From positions 1 to 64,000 of the forward strand of contig NZ_VIKA01000005.1 in the NCBI RefSeq assembly GCF_006704265.1: a stretch of 64,000 nt of DNA, read 5' to 3'. The notes beneath the pieces were generated by a model that had not been told where the DNA came from, did not search any database, and worked only from the letters and a program-made list of their open reading frames with translations. Made by a program: the position numbers and the translations under genes. This DNA comes from Elioraea sp. Yellowstone. GTDB taxonomy: Bacteria > Pseudomonadota > Alphaproteobacteria > Acetobacterales > Acetobacteraceae. Shown piece by piece: positions 1 through 9,475 of this stretch (its first letter is position 1; every line of letters begins with the position of its first letter).

Positions 1-1642
1 CGACCCGCGCGCCGCGGCCAGCCGCCGCGCCGAGTGCAGCGCGCAGCGCCGTCGAGGCACGGGGATGATCGGCCAGCGCCTCCGTCAACCGGCGACGCGC
101 GACGGCCGATCCCGGCGCGGCCTCCGGCCCCTCGGGCATCAGCGCCTCGATCTCGGCGCCCTGGGAGAGCTGCAGCGCCTCGAGCTCGAGCATGCGCTCG
201 CGCGGCGTCGGCTCGGCGTTCAGGCCGAGGCCCGTGAGCACGCGCAGGATCGGGAACGACGCCTCGTCGGGGAGGACGGGTCTGAGCGCCTCGGCCGTCG
301 CGGGCTGCTCGCGCAGCGCATCCGCCGCGCGCAGCCTGCCCCGGCCGAGGCGGTCGCGATCGCCCGGCGCGGCGCTCTCGAACAGGGCCTTGCGCACGGC
401 CTCGACGCGCATCCAGCCCTCGGGATAGGCGCGCCAGGCCGCATGGTGATGCTGGATCCAGAGCGCCGCCGCAGCCGCCACCTGGGGCGTCGCCGCAGAC
501 GTGCCGCCGCCGTCGCCGTCGACCACCCGCGCGCAGCCGTGACGCGGCCAGGGCAGGTTCGGCGTGCAGGCGGCGATCGCCGTCGCCATCTTCGCCGGCG
601 GCCCGTAGTTTCCCGCCATGCGCGCGAGGCCGAGATCGGCGTAGGGGCTGTGATCGGCCATCGTCCCGCAGGCGGCGGTGACGCGCCGGAAGCGCGCGGG
701 GAAGACGATGTGCCGCCCGGGCAGGCCGCCGAAATTGTTGCCGGCGGCGGCGGCGATGAACACGCCCCGCTCGTAGAGCGCGTTCACCGCCTCGGCCCAG
801 GCCTGCGAGGCGATGCCGCCCATGCTGATCGTCACCGCGTGGACGAAGCTGGCCTCCGCGCCGGAGAGGTCGTGCACGTGATCGAGGGCGCGCGCGATCG
901 CGCTGGTGCGGAACAGGACGACGCGGTCGGCGACGCGCAGCGGGATCACCTCGGCGAAGGGGGCGGCGCCGATCGCGGGGCCGGCCAGGATGCCGATGGT
1001 GCCTGCGCCATGACCGAGCTGGGTGAGCAGGCCCGAGGTGGTGTCGGCGGCGCTCGTCGGGTCGTCGCCGGCGACGAAGCTGCGCTGATGCACGCGCGAG
1101 ACGAAGGCCGGGCGGCTCTCATGGGCGGGATCGTAGCCCGTGTCGAGATGGGCGATGCGCATGCGCGGCGCGGCCGAGGGATCGAAGATCGAGGCGACCA
1201 GGCGGAACTGCGCATGGTCCTCGTCCTGGTACCAGTCGGGGAACGCGCCGGACTGCGCGCCGCACGGATAGCGGGAGTCCTGCGGCTCGCCCGCGTCGGG
1301 GCAGGCGGCGGCCGCGCGCAGGGCGAGCGCTGGGTCGGCCCCGAAGCGCCAGGACTGCTCGAGATCCGGCTCGGCGAACTCCACTGCAGGGGCGCCGGCG
1401 AAGTCGAACCCCTTCGCCAGCAGCGCATGGCAGAGATCCCAGGGCGAGGCTGCGGGCTCGGCGCCGGCGACGCGCAGAAGCTGCCACTGGGCCGCCGCGG
1501 CGGCGGGGCCGGTCGCCTCCCGGCGGATGCTGACGAACAGCGGCTCCGCCTCGGCCGCGAGCGCACCTGCGTGTCCGAGGCGGAATGGACCCGCCGGCAG
1601 CCGCCCGCCTCGCACGAGCACCGCCGTCCCCTGATCGGCCAT
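1..1642 (-). CDS. Subtilisin-like S8 serine protease (3' end outside window)
   Basis: A minus-strand frame opens at ATG 1642 and runs past the left edge without a stop (547 codons seen). It holds the full S8 triad: Asp in IAHLDTGYDP (about residue 167), His in GHGAGTIGIL (about 211) and Ser in GTSAATPQVAAAAALW (about 382), plus the oxyanion region AAAAGNNFGG near 302. This is a clear subtilase peptidase. No signal peptide or membrane segment is visible: the N-terminus reads MADQGTAVLV and is followed by about 155 residues of non-catalytic sequence, so it may act in the cytoplasm or carry an unusual prodomain. A poorly recognised region of more than 140 residues follows the catalytic domain. 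It is divergent from the CoA-transferase gene. The family is certain; the substrate is unknown. Confidence 0.88.
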   Translation of the reverse strand, partial: MADQGTAVLVRGGRLPAGPFRLGHAGALAAEAEPLFVSIRREATGPAAAAAQWQLLRVAGAEPAASPWDLCHALLAKGFDFAGAPAVEFAEPDLEQSWRFGADPALALRAAAACPDAGEPQDSRYPCGAQSGAFPDWYQDEDHAQFRLVASIFDPSAAPRMRIAHLDTGYDPAHESRPAFVSRVHQRSFVAGDDPTSAADTTSGLLTQLGHGAGTIGILAGPAIGAAPFAEVIPLRVADRVVLFRTSAIARALDHVHDLSGAEASFVHAVTISMGGIASQAWAEAVNALYERGVFIAAAAGNNFGGLPGRHIVFPARFRRVTAACGTMADHSPYADLGLARMAGNYGPPAKMATAIAACTPNLPWPRHGCARVVDGDGGGTSAATPQVAAAAALWIQHHHAAWRAYPEGWMRVEAVRKALFESAAPGDRDRLGRGRLRAADALREQPATAEALRPVLPDEASFPILRVLTGLGLNAEPTPRERMLELEALQLSQGAEIEALMPEGPEAAPGSAVARRRLTEALADHPRASTALRAALGAAAGRGARV

Positions 1643-1790
1643 CCGTGCCGCTCCCATGCCCTTCTGGGATCGTATCATCACCGTTGCGGCGCAGTCACGG
1701 CGTTTCGCGCACGCCTTCGGCCGTCCGTGTGCCGGCGGTGCGACGCGGCGGCTCCCGAGAAGGAACGGACCGTGCCGCATCGCGTTCGCA

Positions 1791-1818
1791 TTGACCCTTC
1801 CGGTGCCACCGCTAGGCT
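1791..1818 (+). promoter_or_regulatory. Candidate sigma-70 promoter for the CoA-transferase operon
   Basis: TTGACC at 1791-1796, a 16-bp spacer and TAGGCT at 1813-1818 lie about 70 bp upstream of the CoA-transferase start, in the 247-bp spacer opposite the protease gene. The -35 is a near-consensus match and the -10 keeps only TAnnnT. This is judged by eye. The rest of the spacer (1643-1889) shows no gene. Confidence 0.4.
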
Positions 1819-1889
1819 GGCCTGCGACGAGACCGCGGCGGGCTGCGGCCGGGCAGCCCGCCGGAAGGATGCGACGGGAGGGCGCCCAG

Positions 1890-3449
1890 ATGAGGCGGGT
1901 GACGGCCGCGGAGGCGGTGCGCGTGGTGCGTTCGGGCGACACGCTGCTGATCGGCGGATCGGGCGGCGGCCATGCGGTGCCGGAGACCCTGATGGCGGTG
2001 CTCGGACAGCGCTTCGTCGAGACCGGCGAGCCGCGCGGCATCACCGCGCTGCATCCCGTAGGCCTCGGCGATGGCGTCTCGCTCGGTGCCAACCATTTCG
2101 CGCACAAGGGGATGCTGAAGCGCGCCGTGGCCGGAACGTTCGTCAACTCGCCCAGGATCTCCGACCTCGCGATCGCCGACGAGATCGAGGCCTGGACGCT
2201 GCCGCAGGGCGTGCTGTCGCAGCTCATGCGCGAGATGGCGGCCGGTCGGCCGGGCCTGCTGACCCGAACGGGGCTGCACACCTTTGTCGATCCGCGCCAC
2301 GGCGGCGGGCGGCAGAGCCCGTCGGCCAAGGAAGATCTGGTCGAACTCGTCACGTTCCGCGGCGAGGAGTATCTGTTCTACAAGCCCTTCCATGTGGACG
2401 TGGCGTTCCTGCGCGGCACCACCGCCGACGAGGCGGGCAATGTCTCGATGGAGCAGGAGGCGGTGACGCTGGAGATGCTGTCGGAAGCGCAGGCGACCAA
2501 GCGCTGTGGCGGCGTGGTGATCGTTCAGGTCAAGCGCATGGCGCGCGCCGGAACGCTGCATCCGAAGATGGTGAAGATCCCCGGCATCCTGGTCGATCTC
2601 GTCGTGGTCGAGCCCGACCAGCGCCAGACCTACGAGACCGCCTATTCGCCCGCCTATTCGGGCGAGTTGCGCACGCCGCTCGATGACATCCCCGTGCTGG
2701 CGCTCGATGCGCGCAAGATCATCGCCCGCCGCGCGGCCCTCGAGTTGTTTCCCGGTGCGATCTGCAATCTCGGCAGCGGCGTGATGACCGGGATCGCCAA
2801 TGTCGCGGCCGAGGAGGGCGTGCTCGATCGCGTGTGCCTGACCAACGAGCAGGGCCATGTCGGCGGCGCGCCCGCCTCCGGCAACGAGGCGGGCGCGGCG
2901 ATGAACCCCGACGCGACGCTCGACCAGCCCTACCAGTTCGACTTCTATGACGGCGGCGGGCTAGACCTCGCGTTCCTCTCGTTCGCCGAGTTCGACCGGC
3001 AGGGGAACGTGAACGTCAGCCGCTTCGGCGGACGGATCATCGGACCCGGCGGCTTCATCAACATCAGCCAGCATGCGAAGCGCGTGATCTTCGGCGGCAC
3101 GCTCGCGGCCAGGGGCGGGGCGCCCAAGGCGGTGCGCGCGGTCGAGCAGATCACCTTCAGCGGCCCTTACGCGCGCGAGCGGAGCCAGCCCGTCATGATC
3201 GTCACCGAACGCGCCGTGTTCCGCCTGGTGCGCGAAGGGGTGGAGCTGGTCGAGATCGCCCCCGAGGCCGATCTCGAACGCGACGTGATCGGGGTGATGG
3301 CGTTCCGCCCGCTCGTCTCGCCGGCGCTGAGGCGCATGGATGCACGCCTGTTCGCCGCGGAGCGCATGGGGCTTGCCGCCGATCTCGCCGCGAGGCCCCC
3401 CAGGCCGCCGCCCGCACGGCTCGCCGATCCCGCCCGGCCGGCGGAGTGA
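1890..3449 (+). CDS. Acetate/propionate-type acyl-CoA:carboxylate CoA-transferase (family I, fused subunits)
   Basis: A 519-residue protein carrying both CoA-transferase halves in one chain, like propionate CoA-transferase or E. coli YdiF. The N-terminal half has the glycine-rich IGGSGGGHAVPETL near residue 20. The C-terminal half has TNEQGHVGGAPASG, where the Glu of the E-x-G motif is the expected catalytic residue forming the glutamyl-CoA thioester, and NVSRFGGRIIGPGGFINI further on. It moves CoA between acyl-CoA and a free acid. The start at ATG 1890 is chosen because GGGAG lies 9 bases upstream; the frame is open further up but without homology. Its stop overlaps the GTG of the MaoC gene, so the two are probably co-translated in acid activation followed by hydration. 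Substrate specificity is not evident. Confidence 0.9.
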   Translation: MRRVTAAEAVRVVRSGDTLLIGGSGGGHAVPETLMAVLGQRFVETGEPRGITALHPVGLGDGVSLGANHFAHKGMLKRAVAGTFVNSPRISDLAIADEIEAWTLPQGVLSQLMREMAAGRPGLLTRTGLHTFVDPRHGGGRQSPSAKEDLVELVTFRGEEYLFYKPFHVDVAFLRGTTADEAGNVSMEQEAVTLEMLSEAQATKRCGGVVIVQVKRMARAGTLHPKMVKIPGILVDLVVVEPDQRQTYETAYSPAYSGELRTPLDDIPVLALDARKIIARRAALELFPGAICNLGSGVMTGIANVAAEEGVLDRVCLTNEQGHVGGAPASGNEAGAAMNPDATLDQPYQFDFYDGGGLDLAFLSFAEFDRQGNVNVSRFGGRIIGPGGFINISQHAKRVIFGGTLAARGGAPKAVRAVEQITFSGPYARERSQPVMIVTERAVFRLVREGVELVEIAPEADLERDVIGVMAFRPLVSPALRRMDARLFAAERMGLAADLAARPPRPPPARLADPARPAE

Positions 3450-3886
3450 GGGCGATGCGGCTCGGCCTCTCCGCCGGCGACAGCGTGTCGTTCAGCAAGA
3501 CCATCACCGAGACGGATCTCGTGCTGTTCGCGGGCATCACCGGCGACTTCGATCCGATCCACATGGACGAGGCCTATGCCCGGACGACGCCGCTGGGCCG
3601 GCGGATCGCGCACGGCGCGCTGGTGCTCGGGCTCTGCAGCACGGTTGCGGCGATGATCGCGAGGCGCGCGCGCGAGGGCGGGGCGGAAGGTGTCGCGCTG
3701 TCGCTCGGCTACGACCGCGTGCGCTTCACCGCGCCGGTCTATCCGGGCGAGACCCTGACCGCGACCTACACGGTCGGCACGGTGGACGAGGCGGCCGCGC
3801 GCACGGTCAGCCCCGTCGAGGTGCGCAAGGAGGATGGCACGCTCGCGCTCGCCGCGACGCATGTGATGACGTGGGTGAGGGGCTGA
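3446..3886 (+). CDS. MaoC-like (R)-specific enoyl-CoA hydratase
   Basis: A 146-residue single hotdog-fold protein. The segment FAGITGDFDPIHMDEAYA contains the hydratase-2 motif, with the Asp and His of D-x-x-P-I-H as likely catalytic residues, followed by RRIAHGALVLGL, typical of MaoC dehydratases that add water to trans-2-enoyl-CoA. GTG 3446 overlaps the TGA of the CoA-transferase (GTGA); an internal ATG at 3455 is an alternative start. The pairing with a CoA-transferase suggests the two handle the same acyl-CoA. From its end to 4063 there is a 177-bp spacer with no recognisable gene. Confidence 0.88.
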   Translation: MRAMRLGLSAGDSVSFSKTITETDLVLFAGITGDFDPIHMDEAYARTTPLGRRIAHGALVLGLCSTVAAMIARRAREGGAEGVALSLGYDRVRFTAPVYPGETLTATYTVGTVDEAAARTVSPVEVRKEDGTLALAATHVMTWVRG

Positions 3887-4063
3887 GGCGGCTGTCCTCG
3901 GCGGCGGCGCGCGATGCCGGCGGCCGCCCGCGCCGCCGCTTCACCTTCCACCGATCCCACCCTTGCGCAAGGCAGCCAGCACCCGCTTGGGGCGCGTTCC
4001 GGCTCGACAGCGCGGCCCGGCGGCGGCAGGGTACCCGGCGACGGATGACGGGAGGGCCCTCCG

Positions 4064-5317
4064 ATCAGCACGCGCACGCTCGACACCGCCGCGGCCGCGG
4101 CACCGCGCCGCGCCCCGCGCGCCGGGTTCAACTACGCCGAAGGCAAGTCGGTCCGCATTCCGCGCCGGCTGCGTTCGATCCTCTCCCTGAACGACCTCGA
4201 AGCGGCCGGGCGGCGGCACCTGCCGCGTCCGCTGTTCGGCTTCGTCGCCGGCGCGGCGGAGGAGAACGCGGCGATCGCGGACAACCGGGCGGCCTTCGCC
4301 GAATGGGGCTTCGTGCCGCGCGTGCTGCGCAACGTCGCGCGGCGGACGAGCGAGATCGAGCTGTTCGGCCAGCGCTGGTCCGCGCCGTTCGGCATCGCCC
4401 CGATGGGGCTCGCGGCGCTGATCGCCTATCGCGGCGATCTCGTGCTCGCGCGCGCGGCCGAGGAGGCCGGCATCGTCAACATCATGAGCGGCTCCTCGCT
4501 GATCCGGCTCGAGGAGGTCGCGAAGGCTGCACCCGCGAGCTGGTTCCAGGCCTATCTGCCGGGCGATCCGGAGCGCATCCTCGGGCTGATCGACCGCGCC
4601 GCGGCGGCAGGCTTCGGCACGCTGGTGGTGACGGTGGACGTACCGGTGGCGGCGAACCGGGAGAACAACATCCGTTCGGGCTTCTCGACGCCGCTCAGGC
4701 CGAGCCTGCGGCTTGCCTGGGACGGAGCGATCCGGCCGCGCTGGCTGCTCGGCACCGCGGCACGCACGCTGCTTCGGCATGGCATGCCGCATTTCGAGAA
4801 TTCCTTCGCCCATCGCGGCGCGCCGATCCTGTCCCGCCGCGCCCTGCGCGACTTCTCGAGCAAAGACCATTTCGACTGGAGCCACATCGCGCTGATCCGC
4901 GAGCGCTGGCGCGGCCGACTGGTGATCAAGGGCATTCTCGATCCCCAGGACGCGCGGCTCGCGCGCGAGCATGGCGCGGACGGGATCATCGTCTCCAACC
5001 ACGGCGGACGGCAGCTCGACTATGCGGTCTCGGCGCTGCGCGCCCTGCCGGCGGTGGTGCAGGCTGCGGGCGACCTGCCGGTGATGCTGGACGGCGGTGT
5101 GCGGCGCGGCACGGATGTGCTGAAGGCGATCGCCTTCGGGGCGCGCTGCGTGTTCGTCGGCCGTCCCTTCCTCTTTGCCGCGGCGATCGCCGGGCATGAC
5201 GGCGTGGCGCATGCGATCGGCCTGCTGGCGACCGAGATCGACCGCGACATGGCGCTGCTCGGCATCACCTCGCTCGCCGAGATGACGACCGAGCGGCTGA
5301 TGCGCGTCACAGGTTGA
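4064..5317 (+). CDS. FMN-dependent alpha-hydroxy-acid oxidase/dehydrogenase, apparently with an ATC start
   Basis: A TIM-barrel flavoenzyme of the L-lactate dehydrogenase/glycolate oxidase/mandelate dehydrogenase family, oxidising a 2-hydroxy acid to a 2-oxo acid. Visible active-site elements are PMGLAALIAYRGD (FMN contacts), the Tyr of FQAYLPGD, the Asp of TVDVPVAANR, and SNHGGRQLDY with the His-Arg pair. Family-like sequence starts well upstream of the first in-frame GTG (4313) and continues back to codon 4064, which is ATC. It reads ISTRTLD, lies 7 bases after GGGAGGG (4050-4056), and an in-frame TGA at 4046 closes the frame. The natural start is therefore codon 4064, either a rare ATC start or a mutated or miscalled ATG. 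Length from there is 417 residues. The product is confident; the start is not. Confidence 0.85.
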   Translation: MSTRTLDTAAAAAPRRAPRAGFNYAEGKSVRIPRRLRSILSLNDLEAAGRRHLPRPLFGFVAGAAEENAAIADNRAAFAEWGFVPRVLRNVARRTSEIELFGQRWSAPFGIAPMGLAALIAYRGDLVLARAAEEAGIVNIMSGSSLIRLEEVAKAAPASWFQAYLPGDPERILGLIDRAAAAGFGTLVVTVDVPVAANRENNIRSGFSTPLRPSLRLAWDGAIRPRWLLGTAARTLLRHGMPHFENSFAHRGAPILSRRALRDFSSKDHFDWSHIALIRERWRGRLVIKGILDPQDARLAREHGADGIIVSNHGGRQLDYAVSALRALPAVVQAAGDLPVMLDGGVRRGTDVLKAIAFGARCVFVGRPFLFAAAIAGHDGVAHAIGLLATEIDRDMALLGITSLAEMTTERLMRVTG

Positions 5318-5356
5318 CCGGTTCCAGCCGCCGATCGCCCTTTCGGCTGGGGTACA

Positions 5357-5371
5357 GGGGGCGGCGCCCCC
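5357..5371. terminator. GC hairpin between convergent genes
   Basis: GGGGGC-GGC-GCCCCC forms a perfect 6-bp stem in the 57-bp gap between the convergent oxidase and pdxJ genes. A looser AGCCG/CGGCT stem lies just before it (5331-5347 region). There is no clear T-run, so termination is inferred from position and structure. Confidence 0.45.
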
Positions 5372-5374
5372 GTG

Positions 5375-6109
5375 TCATTGCCGACGCGCGTTGTCCATGC
5401 GCCGTCGCATCTCCCGGATCGCCGCGGCCAGCCCGATGAAGACGGCCTCACCCACCAGGAAGTGGCCGATGTTGAGCTCGACGATCTCCGGGATCGCCGC
5501 GATCGGCCCGACCGTGTCGAACGACAGTCCGTGTCCCGCGTGCACCTCGAGCCCGATCGCCGCGCCGTGCCGCGCGGCGGCGACGATGCGCGCGAGTTCC
5601 CGCTCGCGCGCCGCGCCGACATGCTCGCAATAGGTGCCGGTGTGCAGTTCCACCACCGGCGCGCCGATCTCGCGCGCGGCGTCGAGCTGGCGCGGATCGG
5701 CCTCGATGAACAGGCTGGCACGGATCCCCGCCTCGGCCAGCGCCACCACCGCCTCGCCCACCGCGGTGCGGTTGCCGATCACGTCGAGTCCGCCCTCGGT
5801 GGTGCGCTCCTCGCGCTTCTCGGGCACGAGGCAGGCGGCGTGGGGGCGCAGCGCGCGCGCGATGCCGATCATCTCCGGCGTCGCGGCCATCTCGAAGTTG
5901 AGCGGCAGCGCGATCTCGTCCTTGAGGCGACGCATGTCCTCGTCGCGGATGTGGCGGCGGTCCTCGCGCAGATGCGCGGTGATGCCGTCCGCTCCCGCTT
6001 CCTGCGCCAGCAGCGCGGCACGCACCGGATCGGGGTGCGCGCCGCCCCGCGCGTTGCGGATGGTCGCGACATGATCGACGTTCACGCCGAGGCGTAGGCG
6101 GGCTGCCAT
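5375..6109 (-). CDS. pdxJ: Pyridoxine 5'-phosphate synthase PdxJ
   Basis: A 244-residue protein opening [20 protein letters not shown] and containing [40 protein letters not shown] and HAGHGLSFD, all diagnostic of PdxJ. It condenses 1-deoxy-D-xylulose 5-phosphate with 3-amino-2-oxopropyl phosphate in the DXP-dependent vitamin B6 pathway, in the cytoplasm. The start at ATG 6109 matches the family N-terminus; the frame continues upstream without homology. It lies 28 bp after rsh on the same strand, a neighbourhood common in alphaproteobacteria, and is likely cotranscribed from the rpoZ promoter. Confidence 0.97.
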   Translation of the reverse strand: MAARLRLGVNVDHVATIRNARGGAHPDPVRAALLAQEAGADGITAHLREDRRHIRDEDMRRLKDEIALPLNFEMAATPEMIGIARALRPHAACLVPEKREERTTEGGLDVIGNRTAVGEAVVALAEAGIRASLFIEADPRQLDAAREIGAPVVELHTGTYCEHVGAARERELARIVAAARHGAAIGLEVHAGHGLSFDTVGPIAAIPEIVELNIGHFLVGEAVFIGLAAAIREMRRRMDNARRQ

Positions 6110-6137
6110 CGGGGTCCTTTCCTGCTCCGCGGCGCGG

Positions 6138-8318
6138 TCAGGCGCGCGCGCGCTCCACGGCGCTGATCTGGGGACTCGCGCGCAAGGCGGCGATGATGTC
6201 GCCGAGATGGCCGAGGTCGCGCACCTCAAGGTCGATCAGCATCTCGAAGAACTCGGGGGTACGGTTGACGATCTTGAGGTTGACGATGTTGCCCTCGCGC
6301 TTGGCGATGATGGTGGTCAGCGTCGAGAGCGCGCCCGGCTGGTTCGCGGTCAGCACCGTGATCCGGCCGACATGCTTCTGCTGCGCGGTCGGGTCGAGAT
6401 CCCAGGAGACGTCGAGGAAGCGCTCGGGCGTGGCGGCGAAGCTCTCGAGCGTCTGGCAGTCCGCGGTGTGGATCGTCACCCCCTTGCCGGTCGTGATGAT
6501 GCCGACGATGCGATCGCCCGGCAGCGGGTGGCAGCAGCCGGCGAAGTGCACGGCCATGCCGGCGACCAGGCCGCTGATCGGCACCTGGGCGGCCGGGGCT
6601 TCCCTGGCCGGTGCCGGCGGCTTCGGCCTGCCGCGCGCCATCGGCAGCATCGAAGGGACGCGCGCGGTCGGGCGGAGCTCCGGGTAGGCGGCGAACACCA
6701 CCTCGCGCGGGCCGATCGTGCCCGAGCCGACGGCGACATAGAGGTCCTCCACGCTCGCCTGCTTGAACGCCTTGAGCACGGATTCGAGCACCTTCTCGCC
6801 GCCCTCGACCCCTTCCTGGCGGAACGCCTTCACCAGCATGGAGCGGCCGAGCTCGATGTTCTGCGCGCGCTGCTGGGCATGGATGAAGCGGCGGATGCGC
6901 GCCCGCGCCTTGCCGGTGACGACGAACCGTTCCCAGGCGGGATTGGGCGTGTGGCCGCGCGCCGTGACGATCTCCACCTGGTCGCCGTTCTGCAGCTCCG
7001 TGCGCAACGGCATGATGCGTCCGTTGATCTTGGCGCCGACGCAGGTGTCGCCGACCTCCGAGTGGACGGCGTAGGCGAAATCGACAGGGGTGGCGCCGCG
7101 CGGCAGGGTGATCAGGTCGCCCTTGGGGGTGAAGCAGAACACCTGGTCCCGGAACATCTCGAGCTTGGTGTGCTCGAGGAACTCCTCCGGGCCGGAGGCC
7201 TGCTCCAGGATCTCGAGCAGCGAGCGCAGCCAGCGGTACTGGCGCGGCGCCTCCGCCGGCTTCGGCCCCGCCTCCTTGTAGGACCAGTGCGCGGCAACGC
7301 CGTATTCGGCGACCTCGTGCATCTCGCGCGTGCGGATCTGGATTTCGATCTTCTGCGCGCCGGGCAGGATCACGCCGGTGTGCAGGCTGCGGTAGCCGTT
7401 CGGCTTGGGCGTGGAGATGTAGTCCTTGAACCGTCCCGGCACGACGCGGAAGGCCGAATGCACCACGCCGAGCGCCCGGTAGCAGTCGTCGACCGTCTCG
7501 ACGACCACACGGAAGGCCATGATGTCGGAGAGCTGCTCGAAGGCGACGTTGCGCCGGTGCATCTTCAGCCAGATCGAGTACGGACTCTTCTCGCGCCCGG
7601 TGACCTCGGCCCTGATGCCGTGCTCTTCCATCATCCGGCGCAAGTCCTCGGTGACGCGGTCGATCACGTCCGCGCCCTCGCCGCGCAGGAACGCCACGCG
7701 GGCGAGGATCGAGGCATAGGCGTCGGGCTGCAGCTCGCGGAAGGCCAGGTTCTCGAGCTCGGTCTTCACCTGGTCCATGCCGATCCGCTCGGCGAGCGGG
7801 GCGTAGATCTCGAGCGTCTCGGCGGCGATCCGGCGCCGGCGCTTCTCGTCGCGCACGAAGCGCAGCGTGCGCATGTTGTGCAGCCGATCGGCGAGCTTGA
7901 CCAGCAGGACACGGATGTCCTCGCTCATCGCGAGCACGAGCTTGCGGAAGTTCTCGGCCTGCTTGGAGCGGTCGGACTGGAGCTCGAGCCGGGTGAGCTT
8001 GGTCACGCCGTCGACCAGCCGGGCGACGTCGCGACCGAACGCCTTCTCGACATCGGCGAGCGTGACGGGCGTGTCCTCGACCACGTCGTGCAGCAGCGCC
8101 GTGACGATCGAGTTCGAATCGACCCGGAATCCGGTCAGGATGTTCGCCACCTCGACCGGGTGGGTGAAGTAAGGCTCGCCATTGTCGCGTGTCTGGCCGA
8201 CATGGGCCTTGGCGGCGAAGGCGTAGGCGCGGCTGATGGTGTCGGCGTCAGCCCTGGGGTCGTAGGCGCGCACGCGCTCGACCAGTTCGCGGTCGAGAAG
8301 CGCCGTGCCGTCGGGCAC
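6138..8318 (-). CDS. Bifunctional (p)ppGpp synthetase/hydrolase (RelA/SpoT homologue)
   Basis: A 726-residue long RSH enzyme. In order: HD hydrolase domain ([12 protein letters not shown], then LLHDVVEDT near residues 50-90), synthetase domain ([49 protein letters not shown]; about residues 240-350), TGS domain (about 395-455), and a C-terminal ACT domain (last 80 residues). RFKD is the RxKD version of the motif that separates bifunctional enzymes from synthetase-only RelA (ExDD), so this one should both make and degrade (p)ppGpp and run the stringent response alone, as in most alphaproteobacteria. The start is GTG 8318, 80 bp after rpoZ. Symbol use varies (rsh, spoT, relA), so none is given. 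Confidence 0.96.
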   Translation of the reverse strand: MPDGTALLDRELVERVRAYDPRADADTISRAYAFAAKAHVGQTRDNGEPYFTHPVEVANILTGFRVDSNSIVTALLHDVVEDTPVTLADVEKAFGRDVARLVDGVTKLTRLELQSDRSKQAENFRKLVLAMSEDIRVLLVKLADRLHNMRTLRFVRDEKRRRRIAAETLEIYAPLAERIGMDQVKTELENLAFRELQPDAYASILARVAFLRGEGADVIDRVTEDLRRMMEEHGIRAEVTGREKSPYSIWLKMHRRNVAFEQLSDIMAFRVVVETVDDCYRALGVVHSAFRVVPGRFKDYISTPKPNGYRSLHTGVILPGAQKIEIQIRTREMHEVAEYGVAAHWSYKEAGPKPAEAPRQYRWLRSLLEILEQASGPEEFLEHTKLEMFRDQVFCFTPKGDLITLPRGATPVDFAYAVHSEVGDTCVGAKINGRIMPLRTELQNGDQVEIVTARGHTPNPAWERFVVTGKARARIRRFIHAQQRAQNIELGRSMLVKAFRQEGVEGGEKVLESVLKAFKQASVEDLYVAVGSGTIGPREVVFAAYPELRPTARVPSMLPMARGRPKPPAPAREAPAAQVPISGLVAGMAVHFAGCCHPLPGDRIVGIITTGKGVTIHTADCQTLESFAATPERFLDVSWDLDPTAQQKHVGRITVLTANQPGALSTLTTIIAKREGNIVNLKIVNRTPEFFEMLIDLEVRDLGHLGDIIAALRASPQISAVERARA

Positions 8319-8398
8319 CGCGGCGTCACCATCGCGGCGCAGGCAGGCGCCCGAACGGCAGCCTTGCCTGCGCCGGTCTCATCGCGGATGCCCCCGTG

Positions 8399-8785
8399 TC
8401 AGCCGCCGCCCAGTTCGCGGGCGATCGCGGCCTCGATGTCGTCCTCGGGGGCCGGCCCCTCCTCGGCGGCCTGCTCCTCGGGGCTGATATCCATGCCGGC
8501 GAAGATGTTGCTCTCGGTCGGCAGCAGGTCCATGACCTCCTCCGAGGCAGGCTCGGGCTCCGGCAGGCGCTGCAGGCTCTTGATGAGGTCGCTCTTCACC
8601 GCCTCGAGATCGATCGTGCCTTCGGCGATCTCGCGCAGCGCGACCACGGGGTTCTTGTCGTTGTCGCGCTCGACCGTCGGCGCCTCGCCCCGACTGATGT
8701 TGCGCGCGCGCTGGGCGGCGAGCATGACGAGCTCGAAGCGGTTCGGGACCTTGAGAACGCAGTCTTCAACGGTGACGCGCGCCAT
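8399..8785 (-). CDS. rpoZ: RNA polymerase omega subunit
   Basis: A 128-residue protein whose first 60 residues ([45 protein letters not shown]) match omega, the subunit that helps fold beta' and contacts ppGpp in proteobacteria. The acidic C-terminal tail (about residues 75-128) is typical of alphaproteobacterial omegas. ATG 8785 follows GGAGGG with an 8-base spacer. It heads the rpoZ-rsh-pdxJ run, placing the ppGpp target subunit next to the ppGpp enzyme. Confidence 0.96.
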   Translation of the reverse strand: MARVTVEDCVLKVPNRFELVMLAAQRARNISRGEAPTVERDNDKNPVVALREIAEGTIDLEAVKSDLIKSLQRLPEPEPASEEVMDLLPTESNIFAGMDISPEEQAAEEGPAPEDDIEAAIARELGGG

Positions 8786-8827
8786 GCGCTCGACCCTCCG
8801 GCACTGACGTCTGGGGCTGAACTCTCT

Positions 8828-8856
8828 CTAATAGTGATCCCGCGGTCGGAAGGCAA
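8828..8856 (-). promoter_or_regulatory. Candidate promoter of rpoZ-rsh-pdxJ
   Basis: On the minus strand, TTGCCT (8856-8851), exactly 17 bp and TATTAG (8833-8828) match the alphaproteobacterial housekeeping pattern CTTGAC-N17-CTATAT in its extended form (CTTGCC and CTATTA). The predicted transcript would begin about 36 bases before the rpoZ ATG. A small CCTGA/TCAGG stem at 8862-8876 overlaps the folK stop and may end the folK transcript. Confidence 0.5.
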
Positions 8857-8871
8857 GCAATCCTGACCTGT

Positions 8872-9387
8872 TCAGGGCAAGGGGTGGCAGTCCTCGTTCG
8901 CGGGCAGGGCCGCGATCAGCGTCGCGATCGCCACACCCGTGACGGGGTGGCGCCAGCCCGGCGCCACCTCGGCCAACGGGCGCAGCACGAAACCGCGGTC
9001 AGCGAGGCGGGGATGCGGCAGCACCGGCGCACCGCCCTGAACCAGCCCGTCCAGGTCGAGCAGATCGAGATCGAGCGTGCGGGCGGCATCGCGCCCGCCC
9101 CGTACCCGCCCTGCCTCGGCCTCGAGCGCATGCAGGGCCGCGAGCAGGGCTCTGGGCGTCGCCACGCCTGCATAGGCGGCGACGGCGTTGAGGTAGCGCG
9201 GCTGGTCCGAAGGCGGCACCGGGGCGGAGTCCCAGAACCGCGAGACCGCCTGCAGCCGCAGCCCGGGCAGCGCGTTCAGGCGCCCGATGGCCCAGGCGAG
9301 CGTGGCCCGCGGCGGCGCGCCACCGGGCCCGGGCAGATTGGCGCCCAGGGCGACAAAAATCATCTGACATTCTTTCGGAACATGCAC
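8872..9387 (-). CDS. folK: 2-amino-4-hydroxy-6-hydroxymethyldihydropteridine pyrophosphokinase (HPPK)
   Basis: A 171-residue HPPK. Seen: FVALGANLPGP at the N-terminus, SRFWDSAPVPPSDQPRYLNA, the metal/ATP-binding TLDLDLLDLDG, and HPRLADRGFVLRPLAEVAP. It transfers pyrophosphate from ATP to 6-hydroxymethyl-dihydropterin in folate synthesis. The ATG at 9387 has AGGG 7 bases before it; the shorter start at 9363 (MIFVALGAN) fits the family N-terminus better but has a weaker ribosome site. It is divergent from the NYN gene across 88 bp with no convincing promoter hexamers. Confidence 0.95.
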   Translation of the reverse strand: MHVPKECQMIFVALGANLPGPGGAPPRATLAWAIGRLNALPGLRLQAVSRFWDSAPVPPSDQPRYLNAVAAYAGVATPRALLAALHALEAEAGRVRGGRDAARTLDLDLLDLDGLVQGGAPVLPHPRLADRGFVLRPLAEVAPGWRHPVTGVAIATLIAALPANEDCHPLP

Positions 9388-9475
9388 GATACCCTATTCC
9401 CGTCAGCTTCGGTCGTGTTTAGCCTGCGCCGGCGCCGGAATCGCCCAGTGGCACAGGGTTCAGGAGCCAAAGAAC

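Noticed and set aside
65-2686. An 873-codon open frame on the plus strand
   Set aside because: It lies antisense to the subtilase and then in a wrong frame of the CoA-transferase; the sequence is Arg/Ala/Gly-rich with no family motif. It is a product of high G+C.
3887-4063. A start for the hydroxyacid oxidase at ATG 4045
   Set aside because: It is out of frame with the conserved protein, and the correct frame has TGA at 4046.
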